DNA of 64,000 bases from Leptasterias polaris (lineage: Eukaryota > Echinodermata > Asteroidea > Forcipulatida > Asteriidae): the NCBI GenBank assembly GCA_037783415.1, contig JAZGTN010000070.1, positions 11,353,001-11,417,000 of the forward strand, read 5' to 3'. The stretch's first letter is position 1, and each line of letters opens with the position of its first letter. Shown here in pieces: positions 1-12,887 of the stretch. Below the pieces are notes generated by a model. The model did no database searches. It was not told where the DNA came from and saw only the letters and a list, made by a program, of their open reading frames with translations. Both the position numbers and the translations under genes were made by a program.

Positions 1-845
1 TGTGTCGGTCGGGCTTGATTTAGTTGAGTTGTGTCGGTTGGGCTTGAGTTAATTGAGTTGTATCGGTTTGGTTTGAGTATAGTTAAGTTGTGTTGGTTGG
101 GCTTGAGTTAGTTGAGTTGTGTTGGTTGGGCTTAATAAGTTAGTTGTGTCGGTTGGGCTTGAGTTAATTGAGTTGTATCGGTTGGGCTTGAGTTAGTTGA
201 TGGGTCTCAGTTTGGCTTGATAGATTAGTTCTGTCGGTTCGGCTTGAAATAGTTGAGTTGTGCTAGTTGGACTTGTTGAGTTGTGTCGTTTGGTTTGAGT
301 ATAGTTAAGTTGTGTTGGTTGGGCTTGAGTTGGTTGAGTGGTGTTGGTTGGGCTTAATAAGTTAGTTGTGTCGGTTGGGCTTGAGTTAATTGAGTTGTAT
401 CGGTTGGGCTTGAGTTAGTTGATGGGTCTCAGTTTGGCTTGATAGATTAGTTCTGTCGGTTCGGCTTGAAATAGTTGAGTTGTGCTAGTTGGACTTGTTG
501 AGTTGTGTCGTTTGGGCTTGGGTTAGTTAAGTTGTGTTGGTTGGGCTTGAGTTGGTTGAGTTGTGTTGATTGGGCTTAATAAGTTAGTTGTGTCGGTTTG
601 GCTTGAATTAACAGTTGAGTTGTGTCGGTTGGTCTTGAGTTTAATAGTTGAGTTGTGTTGGTTGGACTTGATAGTTGAGTTGCGTCGGTTGGGTTCGAGT
701 TATTTGAGTTGTATCGGTTGTGCTTAAGTTAGTTGAGTTGTGTCGGTTGGACCTGAAATAGTTGAGCTGTGTTGGTTGGTTGGTCTTGATAGTTGAGTTG
801 TGTCAGTTGGGCTTGATAGTCGAGTTGTGTCGGTTGGGCTTGAGT
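1..845. repeat. Minisatellite with ~30-bp unit and 222-bp higher-order repeat
   Basis: The stretch is built from imperfect copies of a roughly 25-32 bp unit containing GTGTCGGTTGGGCTTGAGTT. A longer block recurs: the variant GTTTGAGTATAGTTAAG is at 71 and 293, and TGGGTCTCAGTTTGGC is at 201 and 423, both 222 bp apart. About two copies of this higher-order block therefore span roughly 71-514. The left edge is cut by the window. Short reading frames here follow the repeat and are not genes. Confidence 0.93.
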
Positions 846-2147
846 TAGCAGTAGGCCCCTATGACTTGTGGAAAAATAGGAGTAAAAAGGCAGAAACTGT
901 TGGGTTTAATTTTTATTCAGCAAAAGTGGGGAACCAGCGAGAAAGTTGTCTGGAACCAGTCACTGTTCGTAATGATATATTTGGCTGGTAACCTAACTAC
1001 GCTATCAAAGCGAGCTTTATGTACTCAGAATTTGTGTTTGAGCCGAACAGCTATGAAAATTTAGTCTTTGTTTAATACATTGAGGATATTGATTCTTGTT
1101 TGCAACGAAATTCTATGATTCAGTTTGTTTTTTCACAAGCTCATAGAACTTGTTTTCTGCTTTCTAAGTGGAGCTTTGGCATTTCCAGTTGCTGGTTCGT
1201 CGTGTTTGATTTGTTCTCCAAACTAGCGAAATGAAGACACATTCACTACTGGCGTGTTGTGTGTTTGGCGTGGCAATGCAGAAGTGCGATGACATTTTGA
1301 CTTAACTTCGTGACGTCTTTGATGTATCGTAATTTAGTGAACAGCAGCGAGTCCAGAGACCAAGACTATGCACGCAGCGCTTGACCACTCGGCTACAACC
1401 CCTCTGGGTGAGGCGCTGAATCACTAAACTGTGACACCTCCAGGTTGTGCCATTTCACAAATTACACACCGTACTCATAGATTATAACCCGTAATTAAGA
1501 TTCCTGTTTTATTTTGAGTGACTTGTGTTGAAAGAGCCCCCGTCATAAGACATGGTATGAAACTCGACATCGAATTATTTAATGAATTCTGACCGGAGAA
1601 AGTTCGCCTGACCTCATCGTGAATATTACAAAAAAAGAACTGCTCTGGAACCAAGTAAATTATCAGATGGGAATATTATCATTAACCCTATCTAGACGAA
1701 GGTCGTATGTGATTGTGATTATTTCATTAACAGTTCTGCTATACCTTGGGTCATTGAAATCCCTGCTGGTTTCGTATGAGATAAAACTGCGGTTATAATA
1801 AACATGTGGCTGATACATATTTTGAAGGACTGTGGTCTGATTTAAATGTCATTATGACGTGGGGTATCGATGTGGTGCCCCCGGGCACACCGAATAAATT
1901 TTTCCCATGTGGCATTTTGAGCCACATTCGGCAAATGCCGCACCAAGATCTCGTCTAGATTAAAGGTCAGTCACGAACGTGTGAGTCTGGGTTTGCAAAC
2001 TTGAAACTTAAGTTTGATTAAAATGTTTATTGGTTTCCATGTTTCAATATCATGGGGTCTCGCGCTGTGCAAAATTTTCTTTTAGTCCTAGACTAACTGA
2101 TTATTTGAATGATCACGTAACTTTCCGTCGTTGAAATTTGTCGTCAA
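846..2147. other. No gene recognised; one SINE-like fragment inside
   Basis: I see no convincing exon, RNA gene or repeat array here apart from the tRNA-like fragment near 1325-1405. It reads as ordinary AT-rich non-coding DNA. Confidence 0.5.
1325..1405 (-). repeat. tRNA-like SINE head fragment
   Basis: On the minus strand the stretch reads GTAGCCGAGTGGTCAAGCG, which matches a Pol III A box (TRGYNNANNGG) and resembles the D arm of Leu/Ser tRNAs. I see no good B box at the expected distance, so it is more likely a decayed tRNA-derived SINE than a tRNA gene. A chance match is possible. Confidence 0.35.
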
Positions 2148-2735
2148 AACATGCCCCCCCCCCAAAAAAAAAAAACCCCCCAAAACAAACCCCAAAAAAC
2201 CAAACTCCAAAACCCCAAACAAACAGTCAGCAAAATGGTTCACATACACCCAAACACATCAATCACTAAGAGGCCATTGGTTTGAGATATCAATATCTAC
2301 ATGATTTACCAAAGAAAGAAATCTTCGGGAACATTTAATTTGATCAATTTCCAACGTAAAGTACATTATATAAACTTCTTGATCAGAATTGATCCGGATT
2401 CCGGATCCCGGATCCCAGATGCCCTGATCTAGTTTCGGGTGAGGCTGACCCGGGAAGTGGTTTAAAAAAGATAGGGTAGTAACTCAAATCAAAAAAGAAA
2501 ATAAATGTCCGCCCCCCCTCAAAAAAAACACCCAAAAAACCCCCCCAAAATAAAAAAAAAGGCCGGCCCCCCTTTAAAAAAACGTCAGCCCCTCCCCCAC
2601 CCCCGGAAAAAACCGCCCAAAATAAAAAAATAAAAACAAATCCGCCCCCCCCTCAAAAAAAGTCCGCCTCCCCTCAAAAAAAGTCCGCCTCCCCCCAAAA
2701 AAGTCCGCTCGTAACTTTATTCCCCCCCCCCCCTG
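2148..2735. repeat. C/A-rich low-complexity DNA with GTCCGCC(C)n(A)n short repeat
   Basis: C runs alternate with A runs at 2153-2215 and 2505-2735. The last part has several copies of a ~18-20 bp unit made of GTCCGCC, a C run, TC and an A run. Between them, 2385-2465 carries GGATCCGG and GCTGACCCGGG motifs of the GGGTCA-rich family found elsewhere in the window. Confidence 0.8.
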
Positions 2736-2795
2736 CGGATTGCCATTTCGTTATTACTAAGACGCTTTATCTGACTTTTGTAGCTGACTCACAAT

Positions 2796-2853
2796 CTGTT
2801 ATTACGGATTCAATATCTGTTATTACGGATTCACAACCTCTTATTACGGATTC
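2796..2853. repeat. Short tandem repeat, ~20-bp unit, three copies
   Basis: TCTGTTATTACGGATTCA is repeated three times with small changes. It is short and degenerate, with no sign of function. Confidence 0.8.
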
Positions 2854-2859
2854 ACCCTG

Positions 2860-3995
2860 CTTGATTTATCCCACTTTGTTCCCTTTTTAATCATCTCCAT
2901 GTTTCAGGAATTTGTCTTAATGTTCGAAAACCCTGATTTTGGAGGTTTTCATTCAAGCTCTGATCTATATTGTAAGTTGAGGTTACCACCATGTGTAATT
3001 TTATAGTTGCTTTACTGAGCTCTTAAGGCAGTCGTCCAGGCTCATGGTCACATCAAATAGAAACATTGGACTCTTGTCTATTTCATTATTGGCTTACTGT
3101 TGTGCAATTTGCACCAAACTCTTATCATCACCGGTAATCCAACTGTACCAACTTCACGTCAGTGTTAATTTACCTTTACAGGCGCGCCGCATGGTGTTCA
3201 ATTTGAGCTTCACACTTTGAGTATTAACAGAGCAGAGCCTTATATAGACTTTGGATATTAACAGACAGAGCCTTCTAGATGAAGTGTAGAGGCCTTATAA
3301 AATCGACCGTTTCGTGTGCTGGGGTTAGAGCAAATAAAGTTATCCAGTATAGTAGGATGTATAGGACCACCATGCTGAATACCGTATTTCTTGCATGTAA
3401 TGTTTTTTGGGTGGACGGTCCAAGCTGCATTTGATATGTTCTTCAGTTACATGTACACTAACCTTCAAACACCTACAATTATTAGTAAAACGCAATAATG
3501 TGTAATAGTTAGTCACAGTATAGAAAATAACACCAAATCTGATATACCTAGCACCAGAAATGCCATGCCACTGTAGTATCCAGTTAGTCGAACTGTTGAG
3601 AAAATTAACTCTAAGCTCAGTAACATTGTAATGACCCTCTATATACACACCTTTCTAGACACCCTTGAAAGGGTAAAAATGTACGTTGAAAACAGATCAA
3701 ATCAGAAAAAGCGTAAAATTTCAGCTATTTTTAAATTTTTTGAATCCATGAACATGTCAGAGTAACAACCTTCATCCCTCTAAATTTTTTATAAATTTAT
3801 TATTATAAATAGTAAAGTATGAAGTCATAACAATTTCCCCCACTTCGTTTTACCACAAAATGTCAGCCACCCCAGTTTCCACATAATCTCCCGTGCTGTA
3901 CGAGAAGGAAGCAATTTCGCAATGAGTCACCCTCTCATGTAAATGGAACAGTTCTTACTTTTTGGACCAATTGCAGTCCACCTCTTTTGCATCAC
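2860..3995. other. No gene recognised
   Basis: The DNA is AT-rich. A ~40-bp block containing ATTAACAGA and CAGAGCCTT occurs twice near 3218-3275. The open frame on the minus strand at 3340-3648 matches nothing I recognise. Confidence 0.5.
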
Positions 3996-4034
3996 TATAA
4001 AGAGTGATCCCGCCCACCTGCCACTTATCACTCT
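3996..4034 (+). promoter_or_regulatory. Candidate core promoter: TATA box plus initiator
   Basis: TATAAAGA occurs at 3996-4003. TCACTCT at 4028-4034 fits the initiator consensus YYANWYY, with its A at 4030, 34 bp from the first T of the TATA box. That is at the outer edge of normal spacing. The following ATG-free stretch ending in a splice donor supports the call. Each motif alone is common by chance, so the evidence is the combination. Confidence 0.33.
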
Positions 4035-4324
4035 CATTTGGGGTTTTTTACTCACAGAGCATACCGTGTGCGGTAACACAGCCAGTGTACCTGCAAGCTG
4101 AACATACGTCGTGTGGTGAGAGGAGCTGTGTGTGGTGCATTGCTGGAATTCAGGAACTTGTTTCTCGTGCGGATCGCCTGTGTTTAATTTATTTTGAGAC
4201 AAGATTGAGGCCCGAATTGTCGTTGTGTGATTCGAAGGGACGGCAAAGCCGCTTTATATCGAGGATACCTTGAACAAATACTTATTGGAGGTGTGGGAAT
4301 TTTAACGAGCGAAACTGGACAGAG
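4030..4324 (+). other. Candidate untranslated first exon with splice donor
   Basis: From the proposed start at 4030 to 4324 there is no ATG on the plus strand. The stretch ends at AGAG followed by GTGAGT (4325-4330), a close match to a metazoan 5' splice site. It is less AT-rich than its surroundings. This fits a 295-bp 5' untranslated exon of a plus-strand gene whose coding exons lie further on, possibly beyond this window. I found no matching acceptor exon, so it remains a candidate. Confidence 0.32.
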
Positions 4325-4330
4325 GTGAGT

Positions 4331-5715
4331 AGCATTTTCTTCATTTTTGACATATGTCCGCCGCGGGCATAGTACTACTAAAACTTTGTTTTGTTGTTTT
4401 TGCCCTTCCCTTCTTTAAAGGAATTGTTTTTCTGCTTGTTGTCGGTAATTATGAATAATGCATAGTAGATCAAGATTTCCCACTTGTGCCGCGTGGATTA
4501 TGATTACGCATGTTACGATTTTGTAAGTACAAAGAAAGGGGAAAAAATAATACAGTATGAACGATTCTTCAAAAGTAAAAATCCCATATATTTTTTGCAA
4601 AAAAGAAGAACCCCCCCCCCTCAAGAAAAAACGAAAACAAAAACGCACTACAACGACATTCAATGTTTTTATAAGGTTTCAAGCAGCACTCAAATTATAC
4701 AACTGACTTGCGATACTGGCACCAAAGGCGGTAGGTAGTCTCCCCAACTCCAGAACCCCAACTCCAGAACCCATACGTCAGCTACCATAATTGCAACGTG
4801 AAATCTACCGATCATCTAACGATCATTCTAATAAGCCCATGTTGACAGAATTCTTCACATACACACAGTTACCAAAAGGACGACGAAATTGAACTGTCAG
4901 CCAGTGAAATGATCATTATACTATTACACTCGTTGTTTCGAACCCCAAACTTGCATACTACCTGCCGCTTCTCATTTTAATGCACGCGTTTTCAAAGGGG
5001 GGGGGGGGGGGGGGGGCTGCAGACTCCAATTTAAGTATAACTTTGTCAGTAAATAGAACAGTGCTTTTTAGCCAAACCGTTCGTAAGCTCTCACCAAAAG
5101 GACGAGTGGATATGAATAAATAAAAGAACATTGCCTAAACAACTTGTTTATTACCAAATGGTAATGATAATGTTGCTACAGTCATTTACAATGCTTAATC
5201 CACGCACGTTATGAATAATGTAGAATTCTACGTGTGTACCCTGCATCGGCAAGTGCTCTATATACGCGGCTCATTTCTTCGGGGCACGGCTGCTTAGTAG
5301 TTGGCGCCGTGGTCACCGAATATTATCACTCCGTCAGGAATTGTACTTTCATTTTCAACCAAGTAATAATGAGCAAGGAATATTATCAGATATTTTTGTG
5401 TCAACATTTACAATGTTACATAGGCATTTTTTGCAACAATTCATTATACATGGATGTCATTTTGTAAGGTGTAAGTAAAAACTATCCACTAAGTGAATAC
5501 TATTGACATAATTATATTTTTCATAAAAATAATAACATTAAAAAATAATAATAAATGAATATAGAAAGGAAAATAGTTTTTTTAAATAAATACATAAATA
5601 AATGAATGAAGTAAAGAAAGAAATAAACACCATTTTAATAATTATAATAATTATAATATTTTGTTAATTAAAACAAACAAAAACAGCCCACAAAACAAAA
5701 ACCAATTGGACAATT
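4331..5715. other. No gene recognised; poly(G) run and AT-rich segment
   Basis: It contains a C run near 4610-4620, a 20-base G run at 4997-5016, and an AT-rich, TAAATAAATGAA-like stretch at about 5500-5660. If the exon at 4030-4324 is real, this would be its intron. Confidence 0.5.
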
Positions 5716-5718
5716 TCG

Positions 5719-6247
5719 AGGCCTATAATTGCAGCTAATCCTTAATGTACAATGTGCCCTAAACCTTGTACCTATTCTTAGCCCAGACCTAAATGCAGCC
5801 TCAGTCTCGTAACTTAATTTATCCGGGCCTTGATTGTGGTACATTTATGTACTGTGAGACTAGGTACACTTTTGGGGCACTTGGTGTACATTTAGGTTTG
5901 TGCTACATTAAGGGCTTGGTTACATTTAGGGCTTTGGTACATTTAAGTTCGTGCTACATTTAAGTTCGTGCTATATTTAAGTTCGTGCTACATTTAGGGC
6001 TGGTGTGCGTTTGGGTTCATGCTACACTTAAGGCTTGTGTGCATTTAGGTTCGTGCTACATTAAGGGCTTTGCTACATTTAGGGCTTTGCTACATTTAGG
6101 GCCAGTGTACATTTAGGTTCGTGCTACATTTAGGCCTGGTGTACATTTAGGTTTGTTCTACATTTAGGGAGTGGTTGCATTAGGTTCATGCTTTATTTAG
6201 GCATTCGGTACAATTTTGTATCGGGCTGCATTTAGTGGCCGCACAGA
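5719..6247. repeat. Foldback element with ACATTTAGG subrepeats (degenerate copy)
   Basis: The left part carries the reverse motif (CCTAAATGCAGCC, GTGCCCTAAACC). The rest is a run of about 20 copies of a 17-24 bp unit, TACATTTAGGTTCGTGC and variants. It ends in GCATTTAGTGGCCGCACAGA, which matches the right end of the foldback at 49208-49342. The two arms make it a large imperfect inverted repeat. It is probably an old, internally expanded member of that family. Confidence 0.72.
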
Positions 6248-6249
6248 CA

Positions 6250-7885
6250 ATACATGAACACAAATAGTGCTGACATTCCTAACAAGACCAGCTTAAGATG
6301 CTTTTACTTCTTTAAAATATAGTTCGAACCTGATGTGAATTTAAGCTACACCTAACTTCCGCAAGCCTTTATTGTTGACAGAGTAAATCTAGACGACACG
6401 GTTGCTGTCTCTGAGCAAATACGGGTATCTTTTCCCATGCCCCGGTGTATACCTGCAGTCTATCGTTTCACTGCACAGTGGTTTTATTTGAGATGTACCG
6501 TCCATGCTGTAATGAAATTTGTGTTCGTCTTTTTCCCGTGGAACAAAAACGGCAATGAATTTACACTCGGCTTGTCGTTCGCTCCTGCAGAGGTCGTATG
6601 ATTTTCAAAAAAGGAAAAGAAGTTTTCAAACGCACCTAAAAAGCTGATGGTAAAACATGGCGGTAAAGATGATTTGCATGATTTGCATGTTTTCATATGA
6701 AATACAATTTAGTCGCGATTTCTGTAACTTAGTTCTGTAACTGCAGATAGGGGAAAAATTTGGATGAACTGTTTTTCAAACTGCTGTTTCGCAAACGCAT
6801 TACCGGTAATGTTTATTTTAATACAAACATATAGCTGACTTCTTCTTCGTACAGAAATATCAGTGAGTTTTCTGTCTTGCAACTGTTTTAATGAGTAATT
6901 CATTCCTAACACATACGACACGTCGTGATAACGGAAAACAACAACATGAATATCGACATAGGCTCATATCACTTCGGGAAATTACTGAGCTCACTAAGTA
7001 TGCAAGTTTGTCACTGTGGTCTGCACATGTATATCCACTGGCGAATCATTAAACGTCACTTGGTGGAAACACTATATACGGCAAATGTAGCGATACGTTA
7101 GTCATGCTAATTAGTGCAATTACGACACTATTACTTCTTCGTTCGTGTGTGCTGTAGCCAACTTAATTCAGGACTGTGCTTTAAACATGCAGACTTGAAT
7201 AATGGCAGTCTACTGCGTTATCATCTAATTACATGATAACTTCGAAACTTGTGTGAAACTTGTGAACAATGTGAATATGAGTGTATTAATAATCTTTACA
7301 GAAATTGATTTTTGAAATATAGGTCAATTCGTGGGAACAGCGACGATTTATAAGAAGAAAAACAAACGTTACATGAGTGCCTAAAGTTGTGAAAGATTTT
7401 TTTTTAAAAAGTACACAGTGGGTGTAAAAGCGCAACCGAACTTAAAACTTAACCTCACTACGTGAACCAATTTTCCATTGTATTGTAGATGTGTGTCTTG
7501 TAATGTACTTGGGTTGTGTCTAAAATCAATAGTGCATGATGAAAGCCGAGCCCAGCAAAGTAAATACGCCACTGTGTGGGGACAACAAAAAGTCGAACGT
7601 TGGAAAAACATTGCGGGCATTCGTCATTATGACTATTGCGTTGCATGTGTCATCGGGTACCAGTGGCGTATTGTCTGACATGGGAGTTTTTCATGTGCAC
7701 GTTCTGGCCTGGTTTATTTTGTATCGTGTATACAAACTAGTTCACTGTGAGGAAGATTTCCTGTTGGAATTAAATGTAGAGTGCTGTTCTGGGCAACATT
7801 CAAAAAAGAAGAAGAGTGAATTGATATTTTTCAATCTTGAAGCTCATTGAATATACCGGTTTATAAGGAGAGATAATCCCCCAGA
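6250..7885. other. No gene recognised
   Basis: I see no repeat array and no convincing exon. Short open frames (for example at 7536-7850 on plus) have no recognisable domain. Confidence 0.5.
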
Positions 7886-7892
7886 GAATGAT

Positions 7893-8047
7893 TAAAGCCT
7901 GAAATTCTATCACAGCATTTGGAGATCCACAAAAAGCTGTTTGTTTGAATTCCATTTTTGTTTGTTAATCAATTTTTGTTTAGGATTTAAGCCTGAAATT
8001 CTATCACAGCATTTGGAGTTCCACAAAAAGCTGTTTGTTTGAATTTC
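7893..8047. repeat. Tandem duplication, 94-bp offset
   Basis: A ~62-bp block beginning AAGCCTGAAATTCTATCACA occurs at about 7894 and again at 7988 with only a few differences. The copies are separated by a T-rich spacer. Confidence 0.9.
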
Positions 8048-9285
8048 CCAGACTTGTTTATGGATTGACGGCGATTGACAAATACTTACTTATATTCAAT
8101 ACTCTGTGTGTTTTATTTGATATGATTCCCTTTAAACCGATGCGTGATAATTAAGCACTGTATACTCGATGCTTTCCGAATCCAGCAATCTAGAGCATAT
8201 GTTCGCGGTGACCAGAGGCCAGTTAAAGTCACGTGTTCATTGTATTATATTTGTACAGTATTATGCATATTTTGTTCTACAAACTATTTGGTATTAATTT
8301 GGTTTGGGTTTCGTGCAATGGAATGTCATATATATTTTTAAAGACAATTCTTCGTTTTCTGTCTGTTCTAAGTGCATTAAAAATTTCCTGAGTGTTTCAC
8401 GGGGGAAAATGAATAGCTTAATCCACCCCTCATAAATCCATGAATATCACCAACAACACCATTATCCATATAGCTCTCTAAAATCTCACGAAATGCATAT
8501 CAGTGCCCCATAAATAAAACGTCTACAATATTTCATTCCAACTTGACAAGGTCATGGGGCTTTTAGGTACAAAAAGTCATACAAGATTAGTGTATTACGC
8601 GCAAGCTGATCCTAAAACCCCTTCGAATTTGTGTCAGGGAGTGCGTGACTTATAGGCGCCATTTCCTCCCTAACTCCGAGCAAACAAGATTTACCCTTTT
8701 ATTACAAACCACGTGTATGTCTGAGCGTGTACGTCATGCCGTAAGAGATACAGTTTGATTGAGCGGTAATTCATGTTATTGGTGTAATTAGCCTTTATAT
8801 ACATGATTGGTTTTTGGAAGTAGAGCTCATTTAATTCTTAGCCTCTAGTTTTCAACGGACGAAATGGCCAAACAGGAAAAATTGCATCAAGGGGTACGTT
8901 TTGCTAAAGCTGTTGTGTACGATCATAAGAAATAGCGTGTTTAGGACACTGTTTGTCCTCAATTGTTCACAATAATATAACAGGGGGGTTGGGGTTGGCT
9001 TAAGATCCGCTGAGCAGGATCCTTGCACCCCTCTCGTTTCGTCATATCCAGTTTAGGAAATATTTTAAAATTTAATATAGACGTATGGTTTTATAAAACT
9101 TGTTTCGTTTACACAATTAAAATAATTGTTTCTTTCAAAATACTGCAAACTAAGACATCCCTTTTTGAAAAAATTGACAAATGCATAAAGTTCAAAATTC
9201 AACAACTTTATGTGAATATCAGTTTAATGCCGTGTTTGCCTTGAAGTTCATGTAGATGGTTCCTCTCTTGCCATTCAAAATATTA
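8048..9285. other. No gene recognised
   Basis: Ordinary AT-rich DNA without visible gene or repeat structure. Confidence 0.5.
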
Positions 9286-9287
9286 TT

Positions 9288-9356
9288 TTGCCCACCCCCC
9301 ACCCCCCCCCCCCCACCCCCCCCCCCCCCCCCCACCACCCCCTCCCTCCGGCCCTC
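9288..9356. repeat. C-rich low-complexity run
   Basis: Almost uninterrupted C over about 65 bp, broken by single A and T bases. Such runs are prone to length error in assemblies. Confidence 0.95.
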
Positions 9357-9566
9357 CCCAAACTACAATGTCAAGTAACGCTACAGGCTACTCTTAATCT
9401 CACAGTCACGACATATTCAAACATTTGCTGTTCGGAAGAATGAAACATTGTTGAATTTTTTTATATTTTTTTATGTTGTCAATGCTATCTGCGAACACGC
9501 CCTTGTGATACTTTAAGTTCATGTTCTCGACCGATTGCTTGTTTCTCGTACTGGGTCATACAGGCC

Positions 9567-9722
9567 CTTTTCGAAACTTCGGCTTTGGGATTCGCCCCCG
9601 GCTTAGGCTCCGTCAAGCCGTTTGAAGCCCCGTACCGAAAGCACATGTTTTCAGAAATAACTGATGGTGTCTTAGCAGGAGCCCAAACCCCAAGCATTGG
9701 TTTCGAAACGAGCCACAGTGTT
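9567..9722. repeat. Possible degenerate foldback repeat
   Basis: TTTCGAAACTTCGGCTTTGGG near 9570 is matched in reverse by a stretch near 9690-9715 that reads GTTTCGAAACCAATGCTTGG on the minus strand. The arms are ~45 bp and imperfect. Open frames on both strands here mirror each other because of the inverted repeat. Confidence 0.35.
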
Positions 9723-9779
9723 CCTGCATCACACTTGTCGTTGAAGTCGAGAAAGATATTAAATTAGGATTTTGTAGAT

Positions 9780-11080
9780 AATTTTGTTGAAGGGGGACAG
9801 CGAGAGAACGTGTTGAGATTAAAATGTGTTTATCTGATCATCGCCAAGAGTTAATTTTTCCCTGAAAAAGGGTGATTTTCAAAGATAAAGTGGTGATTTT
9901 AAAGCAGCGTTCCAAACACTCCACATTCCACATCACCCAATACCTGACTGTAAGCCGTGTTGAACACACATTTTAGAGCCAACAAATGTGCCGTGAATAA
10001 CCAGGAAAGGGAGAGCTAAAAAGAAAGAGAAATAATCAAAATCGACTTTTCCTTCTTTTAAAAAAGAGGGACGATATCGATGACAAAATAAAATCGTCCT
10101 GCCCAAGCAGAACATGTCGAGCAAAGTGACCCGTATATAGAATTGGGGTATCTTGCAGACTCCGTGCACGACTAATGCCCATCGAGTAAAACACGGTCCT
10201 TCTCACATGATATACTTCCTTAATTACCCAAGTTGTCAGTGGAGCATGCATTCTGGCAGTTTTCGAGACCCCCCTTTTTCGTGATGTAGGGGGAAAATGT
10301 GTCGGGCCGTGGGATAGATCAGTGTTGCATCTCACACATTCTAAAAGCCAGGTGGGAAGATGGTATTAACATAAATTGAATCAGCGACGTGTGGCCTAGA
10401 AGTTTACAGGGTTACAGGGCGTCGCGTATGTGAAGAAAAACACGTAAGCTGCTGCAAAATGTACTTGCTTCCTGTGTTTTTTCCCTCACGGAAATCTCAT
10501 TTATAAAACGAGATTTTCCTCTGCAAGGTTTGTTATGCTACTAATGCGATTTAAAGAGATTAAATACAAACGTAGGCTTTTCCACTCTATATTCTGAAGC
10601 AATAGTACACGTACAACTAGCTCAGTGCGTCTGATTGGCCAATTGAGGATAACATCTCTCAGCTTAAATCCGTAAGTACTAATCCATCATGGTTATTTGT
10701 CGACCTGCACGGCATTTCAATTCATATGGTAGAAAGTTAGGATACTTTTGATGCGAATATTGGAAGTGGCTGTACTCGGATACCTTGTGCGAACTCCTGG
10801 AAGCACGTCATTCACTGTTTAATGGGAACTTCACTCAGATAATCACATTGTACCGTGGAAATAATGTAATAGAATGGAGTGCATGTTTTCCCCATTGAGC
10901 AGCAGTTTCCACTTCGATTTCTGAAGAAAGCCCTTTATTGTGTACACTATACAGTTAAAATGTATGGATATTAACTTTCCGGAAGATAGGTTCCGTAGAT
11001 TTTAAGTCATTGACCCAACGTTAGACAACATTACATTTAGCGTTCTTTCTGAAATGTGACCTCTTTAAATGAACCGGTAC
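9780..11080. other. No gene recognised
   Basis: I see no array, foldback or exon I can support. Confidence 0.5.
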
Positions 11081-11084
11081 GAAA

Positions 11085-11580
11085 GACGTGTAAGGACCAT
11101 TTGTCCGACGAGCAATTTGACATCGATGAACCGTTATGCCCACCGCATTATGGTTTACCCATTATATCCGGCAAACCATTAAGTTCGAAACCCCGTTTTA
11201 TCCGACAAACCATTATGTTCGACATACCATTATGTCCGACAAACCATTATGTTCGACATACCATAGGTCCCAAAAAATCATTTTGTCTGACAAGCTATTT
11301 TGTTCAACCATAACGTCCGACACATCATTATGTCCGACAAACCTTTGTCCTAAAAAAAACCTTGTTGTCTAACAAACCATTATGTTCAACCATGCCCGAC
11401 ACTCCATTGTGTACGAAAGACCAGACATTTACCGACAAGAAAAAACCCACAACTACTGTCTGTACCTAAAGAATCATCCCACAATGTAGCCCTATGAAGT
11501 CGATTATGTCTGACAGACCATTTTGTCCGACAGACCATATGTTCAACCCATTTCGTCCAACATGTCATGCCGTACACAAT
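11085..11580. repeat. Minisatellite, ~17-18 bp CCATTATGTCCGACAAA unit
   Basis: Degenerate copies of ACCATTATGTCCGACAAA run through the segment. They alternate between TCCGACAAA and TTCGACATA forms, are most regular at 11160-11400, and decay to CCATTTTGTCCGACAGA by 11515-11550. Confidence 0.85.
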
Positions 11581-12885
11581 GGATAAGGGTTTCTGGGTTG
11601 CCCTTGTACGTTTTAAAATAGAATTGCGAACTGTCTTCTGAGGACCATAACAATGTCATTAATGTTATTTGCATGATTTCATAAAATTGCTTTTGCATAT
11701 TTTGGATCTCCTGGTAAAAAAAAATTAGGTTTATTGATCAAGAGTGCTCTTCAGAGTATTTTGTCGCAAAAAGAAACAATCATCTTCTAAGAAAAACATT
11801 TTGGGGTGTGGATTTAGATTGTTTTTTCTTTTTTTTCTTCTCAATTGTGTTTGCATTTTCACAATTAATGACCTTTTGATCATTACGAGTATGAAACTTC
11901 AATAAATGACATTGCACTGAGCCCACGAAATGAAAGTCACTGTAAAATGGTGCACATCGCAGCATAAGAATTGACTTTGTCGAATGAATACGTGTGAACG
12001 TTTGAGGTGTTGTGTTCACCTTTCGGTGTGTTGCTGCGGGATCGGTTTCAAATCTTTGAAATGTTGTCCATCTCTATTAATGCGGTACAACAATACCACA
12101 GACAATACAACATTCACCGAATCGAACACGAGATAATTTTCAGACTGTGGATATATAGGGAGCACGGGGCCCCAATTCTTTTGGATGGAATTCCAAAATG
12201 TTTCCGGGGGAAACATGTTGGTCAATCAATTTTTCTACAGTGCGTAAGGTAAAATAAACAAAATAATATTAACAATAACATAAAATACAAAACAAGAACA
12301 ACAACAATAACAACAATGCGTTCCTGCATGTCTACTTTGTTGGAACAAAATTGTCAACCGTGCCCAACTTGTACCATACCCGATATATCCCCCTACACCT
12401 CCGCATATTCCCCCTCTGTATACTTAAACTTACTATTCCCAATTTTGTACAGAAGTAACCCCACCCCGAAAATCATCTAAAGAATTCCCGAGCTACCCAG
12501 AAAACAACGATGGGGGAAGGGGAAAGGCTGTTAAAGCTTGCCACGTTTTCTAGTGCCAAAATGCCAATTTTATACCAGCATACATTCTTGCCTCCCAAAA
12601 TAAACACGTTTCTCGCCAAAGTGTGTGCCCCATTTTTTTGTCAAACCATGTCATCTTCCATTAATATTGGACACAACTGGCTTTCGAGAACGACCAAGAA
12701 CAGCGTAGAAAAGCTATCGACGCGAGGACCTGTTCGTGTCAGCAATCATTTGATGTGTTTTTGTGTTTCAAGCATACACTCACTTAAAAAAAACACCCCA
12801 AAATGCACATGCACACTTCATCGTAATTGTTAATCATCTTTATTTTGTTAGTTGTCTAAATGTCTATAAAGTTTCACTGCTGAAA
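11581..12885. other. No gene recognised
   Basis: The 107-codon plus-strand frame near 12510-12833 has no recognised domain and no clear splice context. Confidence 0.5.
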
Positions 12886-12887
12886 CA

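Noticed and set aside
4930..5000. Possible tRNA on the minus strand (GGGGTTCGAAAC)
   Set aside because: The B-box-like stretch has no A box at the right distance and no cloverleaf stems.
9485..9767. Overlapping frames on both strands near 9.6 kb
   Set aside because: They mirror one another because of a probable foldback repeat, and no protein family is recognised.
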